Source of the DNA: Planctomycetota bacterium
GTDB taxonomy: Bacteria > Planctomycetota > UBA1135 > UBA2386
Assembly: GCA_020638695.1 (NCBI GenBank)
Contig: JACKIB010000004.1
Coordinates: 234,563 to 298,562, forward strand
Reading direction: 5' to 3'
Length of the DNA stretch: 64,000 nucleotides
In this document: in pieces, positions 24,297 to 32,184 of the stretch
Layout of the letters: each line of letters begins with the position of its first letter
Numbering within the stretch: position 1 is the first letter of the stretch
Program-made: the position numbers and the translations under genes
Notes under the pieces: model-generated
What the model was told of the DNA's origin: nothing
The model's database searches: none
Seen by the model: the letters and a program-made list of their open reading frames with translations, nothing else

Positions 24297-24320
24297 CCCG
24301 GGCACGCTGCCGGGCGGGTC
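24290..24320. terminator. GC-rich hairpin between convergent genes
   Basis: An inverted repeat (CCCGGGCA / TGCCGGGC with one bulge) spans the 22-bp gap between the convergent GT-C and sugar-kinase genes and can serve both. It has no poly-T tail. Confidence 0.45.
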
Positions 24321-25407
24321 ACGTCGGGGTCGACGCGGGCAGCTGGTCTTCCATCGCCGCGACCATCCGCAGCTGTACGCGCGCACGATCGAGATTGTGC
24401 TCGGGATGGTCGACCTTGAAGTAGTGATCGCCGCCCAGGAAGTCGGCGAGGAACCGAATGCCGATCGTGTAGGTCACCAGGCGGGCGGCGAACGGCATCA
24501 GGCGCACCTCGGTCGGCGTGAGAAAGCTCCCTGCAGCGGACAGGTAGCCGGCCTCCAGAGCCCGGTAGAGCTCCAGGTCGGTGCCGATCAGCGCGAGGTC
24601 GGTCTCGTCCTCCGCGCTGCGCGCGGCGGTGTAGCGCACCAGGTCGCCGAAGTCGTACAGCGACCAGCCGGGCATGCAGGTGTCGAGATCGACGATGGCG
24701 CGCGCCCGCCCGGAGTCGCGGTCGAACAGGATGTTGTTCAGCTTGGTGTCGCCGTGCACCACCCGGGTCGGGATGCGGCCGGCGCGGAGTTCGGCGTCGA
24801 TCACCCCGGTGATTCCCTGACGCGCCATCGCGAACTCGATCTCCGCGGCGGCGCGACTCCGCCGAGCCGCACTCGCGGTGCTCAGCGCCCGTTCGAGCTG
24901 GGCGAAGCGGTGGGGGGTGCTGAAGAAGTTCGGGAGGGTGATCGCCAGCGCTTCGGCAGGTAGGTCGTGCAGCAACGCTTGGAAGCCGCCGAACGCGCAC
25001 GCGGCCTCGAATGCCTGCTCCGGCCCCGAGCAGCGGTCGAACGAGGTGGTGTTGTCGATGAACACGTAGCATCGCCACGCGCCGGCGTCGGTGCGCGCGA
25101 ATGGCGCGCCATCGCGGGCCGGCACCAGCCGCAATGGCTCGAGATCCTCGGCTTCGCCGTCGTCGACCTTGGCGACCAGGTGTTGGCTGACCGTGGCGAT
25201 GTTCCCCATCAGGCGGTCGAGGTCCGGGAACACCGTCTCGTTGATTCGCTGGTGCAGGAGTTGGCGGTGCAGGTCGCTCGCCGGCCACCGCGACACGAAG
25301 GTGTCGTGAATGTGCCCGCGGTGCAGCGGCTGCACGTCGTACAGCGTGTCGAGCGGGACGAACTGCGCGATGGCGTCGCGGACCTCGGTTTCGCTCAGCG
25401 GTCGCAT
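24319..25407 (-). CDS. aminoglycoside-phosphotransferase-fold kinase, N-acetylhexosamine 1-kinase-like
   Basis: This 362-residue protein has the APH-type Brenner motif VVHGDTKLNNILFDR, with H218, D220 and N225. The DFG-equivalent is IVDLDTCMPGWSLYDFGD (D240/D242). The wording TRVVHGDTKLNN...DLDTxMPG...YDFGD is closest to NahK-type N-acetylhexosamine 1-kinases and their relatives, which make sugar-1-phosphates from GlcNAc, GalNAc or similar. The N-terminal lobe (QPLHRGHIHDTFVSRW, LLHQRINETVFPD) is also of that kind. It overlaps the upstream HIT gene by 13 bp, so the two form an operon. A role in amino-sugar salvage or surface-glycan supply is inferred. Confidence 0.75.
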   Translation of the reverse strand: MRPLSETEVRDAIAQFVPLDTLYDVQPLHRGHIHDTFVSRWPASDLHRQLLHQRINETVFPDLDRLMGNIATVSQHLVAKVDDGEAEDLEPLRLVPARDGAPFARTDAGAWRCYVFIDNTTSFDRCSGPEQAFEAACAFGGFQALLHDLPAEALAITLPNFFSTPHRFAQLERALSTASAARRSRAAAEIEFAMARQGITGVIDAELRAGRIPTRVVHGDTKLNNILFDRDSGRARAIVDLDTCMPGWSLYDFGDLVRYTAARSAEDETDLALIGTDLELYRALEAGYLSAAGSFLTPTEVRLMPFAARLVTYTIGIRFLADFLGGDHYFKVDHPEHNLDRARVQLRMVAAMEDQLPASTPT

Positions 25408-25730
25408 CCGGGGTCGCCGAAGTTCACGTGGAAGTGTAGGTGCTTGGAGTCCTGGTAGGCCCCGAGGTTGGTCAGCACGCGCGCTGCCCCGTGTTCGCGG
25501 CACACTTCCGCGGCGACCTCGCGCACCACGTCGAGCAGTTCGCCGAGCACCGCGGGCCCGGCCGGGCTCAGGTCGACCAGCGACGGCACGTGCTGCTTGG
25601 GGATCACGACGATGTGGACCGGCCAGAACGGACGGGTGTGGTGGTAGGCGAGGACGGTGTCGGTCTCGCGGACCACGCGGACCGGCGTCCTCCCGCTCAG
25701 CACCTGTTCGCAGTAGAAATCGTCGGTCAC
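25395..25730 (-). CDS. HIT-family nucleotide hydrolase/transferase
   Basis: This protein of about 111 residues starts at GTG 25730 (VTDDFYCEQVLSGRTPV). The histidine triad HLHFHVNF (H-x-H-x-H) is near residues 98-103. The preceding WPVHIVVIPKQHVPSL strand-loop matches Hint-branch HIT proteins, which cleave nucleoside 5'-phosphoramidates or dinucleotides. There is no ATG in the compatible part of the frame, so GTG is preferred. It overlaps and precedes the NahK-like kinase by 13 bp. Confidence 0.88.
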   Translation of the reverse strand: MTDDFYCEQVLSGRTPVRVVRETDTVLAYHHTRPFWPVHIVVIPKQHVPSLVDLSPAGPAVLGELLDVVREVAAEVCREHGAARVLTNLGAYQDSKHLHFHVNFGDPGCDR

Positions 25731-25983
25731 GGCGGGGGATCCTATGCCCGGCGTCCGCAGGGCGCAGCAGCGGGATCCGGTCCGGGCCGGCCATCGCGGT
25801 TCGTGACCCGCGCTACCGCGTGCGAGTCCGCGCCGCGGCGCCGGGGGTCGGGGTCGCCTCGGTGCGTTTCGCGCAGAACCTGCGGGCGCGGGGTGCGTTG
25901 GGCCCGAAGTTGTCACGAATCCCCGCCGCCGCGGAGTATCCTCTCGCGGCGGACGTGCCAGACCCGTAGGCGACCCGACGACC

Positions 25984-28797
25984 ATGCGGAAGACCACTCT
26001 GCTGCTGTTGTTCCCCTTGCTGCTGGCTGCCGGTGGCATGGCTTATTGGATTCTGGGCCACGGCGCGGCGGCATCGGTGCCGGTGGTGGGGCCGAAGGAG
26101 CCCGAGTCCCCCGACACGCCAGCGCCGGAGCAGGTCGCGGATGGGCCTGGCGCGCCGACCGCGGACTTGCCGGATCTCCCCGGACAGAACTCGGGCGAGG
26201 AGCCGGGTCGCGAGGAGGTGGCCGCCAGCCAACCGGAGGGTGAACCGCTGGTGATAAAGGTCCTGTCCGGGGATCGCCAACCCGCGGCGAAGGCGGAGGT
26301 GTTCTGCTACGAGATCAAGAGCTGGCCGCGCGGCTACGGGCAAAAGCGCGACCGTCACTGGAGCGAGCTCGCGGTGACGGACGGCCAGCGCTTCACCGCC
26401 GACGCGCAGGGAGTCGTGCGGTTGCCGGTCGTCCAGCGTGCGGTGCTGGTCACGGCTCGGCGCCCGGGGGAGTACGGCACGCGCATGGTGGGGCGCCGCC
26501 ACAAGGCGGAAGAGCTGCTGATGCTCCAGGCGGACCAGACCGTGCAGGTGAAGGTGGTCGATGCCGACGGCAAGGGAGTCGCGCGCGTGGCGGTCGGGAT
26601 CCATCAGAAGGTCCCGGCGAACCGCTGGTTCTGGGGTGGCAATGGCTTCCCGATCCGCGGGCGCCCCGGAGGAGACGGGCTGCCGATCGGATTCACTCTT
26701 AACGGTGCCTCGATCGAGTTCGGCAAGGGGAAGAACGCACCGCCGCGCCTCGACCTGCGGATGGTGCGCGACACCGATGCGCGCGGCGTCGCCGTGTTCG
26801 ATCACTTCCAGCTGTACCGTCGCGCGGCGGACAAGAGCTGGTCGAAGGAGCTGCACGACCGGTTCCAGGCGTCGGTCCTGATTCCGCTGGCGGAGCCGGT
26901 GGCGCGCGAGTTTGGCGGCAAGCCGTTGCCGGCCGAGGCGATCGAGATGCGGGTTCCGGCACTCGGCCGCTTGGTGGTTCGCGTCGTGGACCACGATGGC
27001 CACCCGTTCCAGCACGCGGCGCGCGCCGAGCTGCGCCTGGTGCAAGCGAACGTCCCGAGCTGGCTGCACCACGCCGAGCGCCGCGATCCGGCCGGCGCCG
27101 GGGTCGAGTTCGCGCGCGTCGGCGTCGGTTTGCGTCTGCGTCCGCACGTCGCGCTCGACGATCCGGACTTCAAGTGGGACGGGGCCGAGATCGCCGGGCC
27201 GACCGCGGCGGGCCAAACGGTGGTGGTCGATGTGCCGATCGGTTCGCAGTTCGGCGTGTTGCGCGGGCGCTTGTGCGATGAGGCGGGCGCGCCGCTGGTC
27301 GGGCTCCGACCCACCTTCGTGATCCACGGCAAGGCCGGGCGGGTCGAAGGCGAGGAGCTGACCTGTGGGCCCGAGGGCATGTTCCAGCTGACGTTTGCCC
27401 GCGGAAAGCACGAGCCGCCGTTCATGCTCGAGATTCGGGACACCAAGACCCAGCCGCTGCGCGGTGCTTGGGTCGAGCTGGACGACTTGGTCGTCGGGCA
27501 GACCACCGAGCTCGGGGAAGTGAAGATCGGCCCGGCGCCGTTGCTGGCGCACGGGACGGTCACCGACGACGCCGGGACACCGATTGCGCGCGCCGTGATC
27601 CAGCTGCAGCGGCAGTTCGAGGTCGGGGGCAAGAACCCGAGACTCGACTGGCGCAACCAGCCGTACGCGATGACGCACAGCGAGGAGGACGGCCGCTATG
27701 AACTGCGCGGTTGGTCCCCGCCGGGTTCGGTGCGCCTGCGGGCCAGTGCGCGGGAGCACTTCAGCAGCGAGTCGGAGCCGTTTCCGCTCGGCAACCAGGT
27801 CGATCTCCGGTTGGAGCGGTTCGCGCGGGTCAGTGGAACGCTGCTCGCCCCGGAGTGGTTGCCGGCGCGCGCCGTGCAGATCGAACTCCGGTCGTCCGAG
27901 AAGGGGGTGCGGCCGCAACGGGCGTCGCCCCGTCCGCAGCGCGGGAAACCGGAGCGGATCTTCAACTTCGGTCCGATGCACGCCGGCTACTACGAGCTGG
28001 TGGTGGAGCTGATCGGCTTCCCCGAACCGATGCTGCGGGTCCCGGGTATCGAGGTGCGGGCCGGTCAGCGCGGACCTCACCCGAGTCTGCAGAGCATCGA
28101 CATCACCGGGAATCTGTTCCGCTTCGAAGTGGTGGCGGTCGATGGCGTCGGGCAGGTGTTGACCAAGGTCGACGGACCGCTGCTGGCGCGGGTGCCCAAG
28201 CTCGACGGCAGTCCCGGCTCGTTCGTCGGCTTCCCGTGGAAGGGTGGCAAGGTGGAGATCGTCGCCGCGAGTTCCCAGCTCGAAGTGTGGCAGCTCGCGA
28301 CCGGCTACAAGGTCGAGCGGACGACGCTGACGCACGGCCGAAGCGAGTTGCGGTTCGTGGCGTTGCCGCCGGCGCGGCTCGTCTTGCAAGGGCTGCGCGG
28401 GATGGTCGGACCGGACACGACCGTGCGGGTCTCGATGGTGCTGATGGGCGACACCGGGCTGCCCAGTGGGTTGCGGGTGCGCGACCAACAGACCGGGCGG
28501 AGCCGCGGCTACAGCCGCGCCCAGCTGAGCAAGAGCAGTGGCGCGTGGCTCGGGACTGACGACACGGTCCAGGTGCCGCTGATGCGCGAGGGGCGTTACC
28601 GCGTCGTCGCGCGGTTGCGCGCCAAGAGCCAGTCGGTCGACGTGGTGCTGGGGACCGTGGTGGTCAAGCTCGAGGGCAATCCCGGTGAGCTGCGCGTGGC
28701 GGTCGATCGCGGCAAGGTCCAGGCCGGACTCGACTCGCTGCAGCAGCGCCTGCAGAAGCAGGCCGAGAAACAGGCGCAGCGGCAGGGCCGGCGCTGA
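25984..28797 (+). CDS. large membrane-anchored protein with carboxypeptidase-regulatory-like domains
   Basis: This 937-residue protein starts MRKTTLLLLFPLLLAAGGMA with a single N-terminal helix serving as anchor or signal. A Pro/Glu-rich linker follows (about residues 35-85). The rest is a series of small beta-sandwich modules. Each begins with a block such as VQVKVVDADGKGVARVAV, LLAHGTVTDDAGTPIARAVI or GVLRGRLCDEAGAPLVGL, the signature of CarboxypepD_reg-like domains. The C-terminus ends in a Gln/Arg-rich coiled helix (LQQRLQKQAEKQAQRQGRR). No catalytic domain is seen. Such proteins are common in planctomycetes and probably act in the periplasm or on the surface; the role is unknown. Transcription is divergent from the HIT/kinase operon. 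Confidence 0.78.
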   Translation: MRKTTLLLLFPLLLAAGGMAYWILGHGAAASVPVVGPKEPESPDTPAPEQVADGPGAPTADLPDLPGQNSGEEPGREEVAASQPEGEPLVIKVLSGDRQPAAKAEVFCYEIKSWPRGYGQKRDRHWSELAVTDGQRFTADAQGVVRLPVVQRAVLVTARRPGEYGTRMVGRRHKAEELLMLQADQTVQVKVVDADGKGVARVAVGIHQKVPANRWFWGGNGFPIRGRPGGDGLPIGFTLNGASIEFGKGKNAPPRLDLRMVRDTDARGVAVFDHFQLYRRAADKSWSKELHDRFQASVLIPLAEPVAREFGGKPLPAEAIEMRVPALGRLVVRVVDHDGHPFQHAARAELRLVQANVPSWLHHAERRDPAGAGVEFARVGVGLRLRPHVALDDPDFKWDGAEIAGPTAAGQTVVVDVPIGSQFGVLRGRLCDEAGAPLVGLRPTFVIHGKAGRVEGEELTCGPEGMFQLTFARGKHEPPFMLEIRDTKTQPLRGAWVELDDLVVGQTTELGEVKIGPAPLLAHGTVTDDAGTPIARAVIQLQRQFEVGGKNPRLDWRNQPYAMTHSEEDGRYELRGWSPPGSVRLRASAREHFSSESEPFPLGNQVDLRLERFARVSGTLLAPEWLPARAVQIELRSSEKGVRPQRASPRPQRGKPERIFNFGPMHAGYYELVVELIGFPEPMLRVPGIEVRAGQRGPHPSLQSIDITGNLFRFEVVAVDGVGQVLTKVDGPLLARVPKLDGSPGSFVGFPWKGGKVEIVAASSQLEVWQLATGYKVERTTLTHGRSELRFVALPPARLVLQGLRGMVGPDTTVRVSMVLMGDTGLPSGLRVRDQQTGRSRGYSRAQLSKSSGAWLGTDDTVQVPLMREGRYRVVARLRAKSQSVDVVLGTVVVKLEGNPGELRVAVDRGKVQAGLDSLQQRLQKQAEKQAQRQGRR

Positions 28798-28887
28798 GAC
28801 CGGTGGTGTACGGCAGGTTCTGGCCGAAGGCGTGCTGCCCGATCCGCCTCGCCGCGGCGCTGGCGTCACGGTTGCGAGCAGGGCGTG

Positions 28888-29631
28888 ATGGCCGCTGACA
28901 AGCCGTCATCTCGCCGCGGCACGGCCGCCAAGAGCTCTGAGCGGGTGACGCTCGCGGAGGTGCTCCGCTGGCTCACCGCGCGCGGCACCAAGAAGCAGAT
29001 CCAGGAGCTCGCTCGCTACGGGATCGTGGCGACGCAACCGTTCGGAGTGACGGTCGGGGAGCTGAAGAAGTACGCCAAGCAGATCGGCAGCGACCACCGG
29101 CTCGCGCAGGAACTATGGGGTACCGGCCGCTACGAGGCCCGCATGCTGGCGACCATGGTCGATGATCCGACCGCGGTGACCGCGTCCCAGATGAACACCT
29201 GGGTGTCCGATTTCGACAACTGGGCGATCGTCGACACGGCGTGCTTTCATCTGTTCGACCGGACCGAGCACGCCTGGAAGAAGGTGGCGCAATGGGCCAA
29301 GGCGAAACCCGAGTTCACCAGGCGCGCCGCCTTCGCGATGCTCTGGAGCCTGAGCGTTCACGACAAGGACGCACCGGATCAGGCATTCCTCGACGGACTC
29401 GAGCTCATCGAGAGGGCAGCCACGGACGAGCGCGACTACGTCAAGAAGGCCGTCAACATGGCGCTGCGGGCCGTGGGCAAGCGCAATGCCAAGCTCAATG
29501 CCGCGGCGATCCGGACCGCCCAGAAGCTGGCCAAGTCCGAGGACGCGGTTCCGCGCTGGGTCGGTTCCCACGCGCTTCGGGAACTACAGAGTCCCGCCGT
29601 GCGCAAGCGTCTGGCGACTGGGCGCGCTTGA
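28888..29631 (+). CDS. DNA alkylation repair protein, AlkD-like
   Basis: This protein of about 247 residues has a basic N-terminus followed by ALK/HEAT-type helical repeats. Markers of the AlkD group are GVTVGELKKYAKQIGSDH, LAQELWGTGRYEARMLATMV, the segment QMNTWVSDFDNWAIVDTACF, and FTRRAAFAMLWSLSVHDKD. In AlkD the W-x-x-x-(F/W)-D-N-W-D-x-x-D region contacts the lesion; here FDNWAIVDTAC keeps the key aspartate. These glycosylases excise positively charged 3- or 7-alkylpurines without base flipping. A GTG at 28885 directly precedes the ATG and could be the start. The gene stands alone, 90 bp after the preceding gene. Confidence 0.85.
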   Translation: MAADKPSSRRGTAAKSSERVTLAEVLRWLTARGTKKQIQELARYGIVATQPFGVTVGELKKYAKQIGSDHRLAQELWGTGRYEARMLATMVDDPTAVTASQMNTWVSDFDNWAIVDTACFHLFDRTEHAWKKVAQWAKAKPEFTRRAAFAMLWSLSVHDKDAPDQAFLDGLELIERAATDERDYVKKAVNMALRAVGKRNAKLNAAAIRTAQKLAKSEDAVPRWVGSHALRELQSPAVRKRLATGRA

Positions 29632-29747
29632 AGCTGCCGCGCCGGATGCCGAAGACCTCGGCAACCGGAGTCGTCACGGCGGGGGATATCGGTGCAGGGC
29701 GCGACATGCGTCGAGCTTCGACGCCGACCCGATAGCGCGCGGGGCCC

Positions 29748-30953
29748 TCACTTGCGCGGGTAGGTCTTGTTGGCCCAGGCCGCCCACGCACTGTCGAGCT
29801 CGGCGTAGCTCCAGCCGAAGATCCGCTTGAGCGCGGTGCGCTGGGCGTCCATCACCGCACTGGCCTCGACCAGCTTGCCTGGCGCGTGCGGCATCGGTTC
29901 CTTCATCGCGGCGAGGAACGCCGCGAGCTTCTTGCCGCCGTCGATGCGCTGCAGGAAGTCGATCCGCGACCAGCCACAGATGTGGTCGTGGAAGGTCATC
30001 TCGGAGGCCTTCGCGATTCCGAACAGCACCTCCGACGGGCGTCCGAAACCGTTGCCGGTGAGCCGGCGGGCGAACACCTCCCACTGATGCGGGTAGGTTC
30101 GCGAGAAGTCCTGATCCTTCATCGCCGAGAACTCGTGCTGCTCGGGATCGAACCGGCGCACTACCCAGTTGCCGACCCCGTCCTCGAGCCACGGCGGCAG
30201 GGTGTGCTGGAAGCCCTTGTAGCCGGCCAGCAGGTTGCGGGCGGTGGCGAACCGCATGTGGCAGTCCAGGCGGTGGTCGGGATCCCGCGAGCTGTGGACG
30301 ATCTCGGCGCTGGTGGCGTACAGCAAACCGCCGCGTTCCTTGAAGAACACGCAGATCGGCACCGGTTTGCCCGCCGGCGGTTGCCCGGACTTGGTCGCGT
30401 AGCGGGTCAGGTCGCTCGACTTCTGGAACAGCAGCACTGGGAACTTGTCCTTCATCCCCAGGATCGGTCCCGTTGCGGCGTGCTTGCCCGACGTCCCGAA
30501 GTCGGAGTCCTTCACCCCGAGCAGCTGCAGCACCTCGCCGTACACCTGTTCGAGTCGGCGGGCGAACAGGTGTGCCCGCAGCCAGCGATCGAGCTTGCGC
30601 GCGCCGGGCTTGACCCGCGGGAGAACGCGCTTGAGTTGCTTGAGCTCCCCGGCCATGCGGCGCCGCACTTTGCTGTCCTGGGGCACTTCGACCTCTTTCA
30701 GCGCGCAGCCGAGTCGGAAGTGGGCGGTCTCGATCCACAGGATCTTCGCCTCGGGCATCATCGCGTGGATCTTCGCCGAGTCGTGGTCGTCGCCCCACGG
30801 AAACGGCCCCAGCGACACGTAGCCGGCGCGCCGCAGTGCAGCCGGTTCACCGAGCGTGTAGGGGTCCTTGCGCCAGGCTTCGGAGTCGGCCTTCTGCCCC
30901 GCCACGGCGCCGCACAGCAGCCCGATGGCTGCAAGCGTTGCCGCACGGGTCAT
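29748..30953 (-). CDS. secreted protein of unknown function
   Basis: This protein of about 401 residues begins MTRAATLAAIGLLCGAVAGQ, a signal peptide ending G-Q. A GTG at 30977 would add eight residues. The body is mixed alpha/beta. Segments such as FPVLLFQKSSDLTRYA, then TLPPWLEDGVGNWVVRRF, resemble DUF1570/gluzincin-like secreted proteins of planctomycetes, where 'LPPWLxEG' follows an HExxH motif. Here the expected HExxH is absent (the position reads MRFATARNLLAGYKG), so it is probably not an active peptidase. It is followed downstream on the same strand by 0.1 kb and then an AlkD gene in the opposite direction. Confidence 0.7.
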   Translation of the reverse strand: MTRAATLAAIGLLCGAVAGQKADSEAWRKDPYTLGEPAALRRAGYVSLGPFPWGDDHDSAKIHAMMPEAKILWIETAHFRLGCALKEVEVPQDSKVRRRMAGELKQLKRVLPRVKPGARKLDRWLRAHLFARRLEQVYGEVLQLLGVKDSDFGTSGKHAATGPILGMKDKFPVLLFQKSSDLTRYATKSGQPPAGKPVPICVFFKERGGLLYATSAEIVHSSRDPDHRLDCHMRFATARNLLAGYKGFQHTLPPWLEDGVGNWVVRRFDPEQHEFSAMKDQDFSRTYPHQWEVFARRLTGNGFGRPSEVLFGIAKASEMTFHDHICGWSRIDFLQRIDGGKKLAAFLAAMKEPMPHAPGKLVEASAVMDAQRTALKRIFGWSYAELDSAWAAWANKTYPRK

Positions 30954-31080
30954 CGGGTTGTCGAGTCGAATGCGCACGTCTCTTCAGTGCGGCGCGGGCT
31001 CTGCGGTCCGCGCCGCCGCTCACTCGGACCTCGGCACGGGCATCGTGCGATTCCCGCGGCCGGGTCGTGCAGGGTTCCGG

Positions 31081-31920
31081 CTACCGAGCTGGCTCCGCCT
31101 TGCCACCACTGGCGGCCGGGACCTTCTCGGCCGCGGGTGGATCGATCTTGAGCTTGAGATCGCACACCGCCTTGGCCCGCTTCATCGCCTCGGCGCGGCG
31201 TGCCTTGGTGCGCTCGATCTGCGTCTTCAGTTTCGCCAGCGATGCGGCACGCGGCTTGGGCAGCAGCATCTCCGCCTGCAGCTTCTGCTCGTAGGTGAGC
31301 AACAGGCCGTCGAACTTGTCGAACTCCGACAGGTAGCGCAGCATCGACTTGAGTGCCGGGGCCGGGTCCTTCTGGTAGGCGCCCTGAATCAGCCGGACCA
31401 GCGTCTTGTGCAGTTCGCTCTGCGTCTGCTCGCCGGAGAACTCGGTGATCTCGGTGCCGTCCCACTTGCAGGCGAACAAGTGTGGAGGCTTCTCCTTGGC
31501 GAACAGGTTGCGGAACGGGTGCTTGGCGTCGAGCACCTCGGGCGGCAGCTTCACGCAGTAGAACCACTGGCAGAGCAGCTTGGTCTTCTCGTTGTCCAGC
31601 CGGCGGTCGAACAGCGCGTGCTCGGTGCCCTTGCACTTCACGCATTCCCGCAGCACCAGCAGCGGCTTGCGGTTGCCTTCACCGTTGACCTTGAGGAATG
31701 CGGTGGCGCGCGGCAGCGCCTGCTCGACGAACACCGCGGAGGTGCCCTTGCCGGTGCGCTGGGTCTCCCTGAAGGTGTGTGCGACCGGATAGTGCCAGTC
31801 GAGCTCGAGCAACTCCTTGCTGGTCGCCAACCGCGTCATGGGGATCGCGATGCCACCACGGCCTCCGGCTCCCGGAGCGTGGGGTGCGCCTGCGTTGGCC
31901 CCCGGGTTCGGGGCCTGCAC
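31081..31920 (-). CDS. unknown protein, probably severed from its signal peptide
   Basis: This frame of about 279 codons opens with GTG at 31920 (MQAPNPGANAGAPHAPGAGG). A Gly/Pro/Ala-rich leader is followed by a folded body (about 30-230; LELDWHYPVAHTFRETQRTG, PLLVLRECVKCKGTEHAL) with a CxxC pair. The C-terminal helix is rich in Lys and Arg (ASLAKLKTQIERTKARRAEA). The low-complexity leader looks like the linker that normally follows a signal peptide. In the same frame, upstream at 31954-32022, lies exactly such a peptide, but two consecutive TGA codons separate it from this frame. Either the protein is now cytoplasmic from the GTG, or this is a recent pseudogene. Family not recognised. Confidence 0.6.
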   Translation of the reverse strand: MQAPNPGANAGAPHAPGAGGRGGIAIPMTRLATSKELLELDWHYPVAHTFRETQRTGKGTSAVFVEQALPRATAFLKVNGEGNRKPLLVLRECVKCKGTEHALFDRRLDNEKTKLLCQWFYCVKLPPEVLDAKHPFRNLFAKEKPPHLFACKWDGTEITEFSGEQTQSELHKTLVRLIQGAYQKDPAPALKSMLRYLSEFDKFDGLLLTYEQKLQAEMLLPKPRAASLAKLKTQIERTKARRAEAMKRAKAVCDLKLKIDPPAAEKVPAASGGKAEPAR

Positions 31921-31953
31921 TTGGGACCCAACTGGGCCCCGGCTACCGCCTCA

Positions 31954-32022
31954 TCATTGCGGCGCGGCGCCCACGGGGGCGACGACCGAACAACCGACCA
32001 GGGTGAGCAAGATCCGCTTCAT
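31954..32022 (-). pseudogene. orphan signal peptide in frame with 31081-31920
   Basis: The 22-codon frame MKRILLTLVGCSVVAPVGAA plus P-Q, followed by TGA-TGA, is a textbook signal peptide. It is in frame with the downstream gene (102 bases, 34 codons, from its ATG to the GTG at 31920). The two stops are TGA codons at 31956-31954 and 31953-31951. Confidence 0.55.
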
Positions 32023-32184
32023 TGCTGAGTCCTCGAGGGAGAGGGGTGGGCAGACGCGCCGCGAGTATCCGGCAAGGTGCGCGTGGTGTCCAGCGGCGCC
32101 GGGATTTCGGGCGCAACCGAGCGCTTTCGCACGTAGGGTCGCATCCTGTTCCCGGGCCGTGGCCCGTGCTTGAATCCGCCGTCG

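Noticed and set aside
25813..28869. A 1018-codon minus-strand frame
   Set aside because: It is antisense to the carboxypeptidase-regulatory-like protein, with His/Arg/Gln-rich composition typical of GC-rich shadows.
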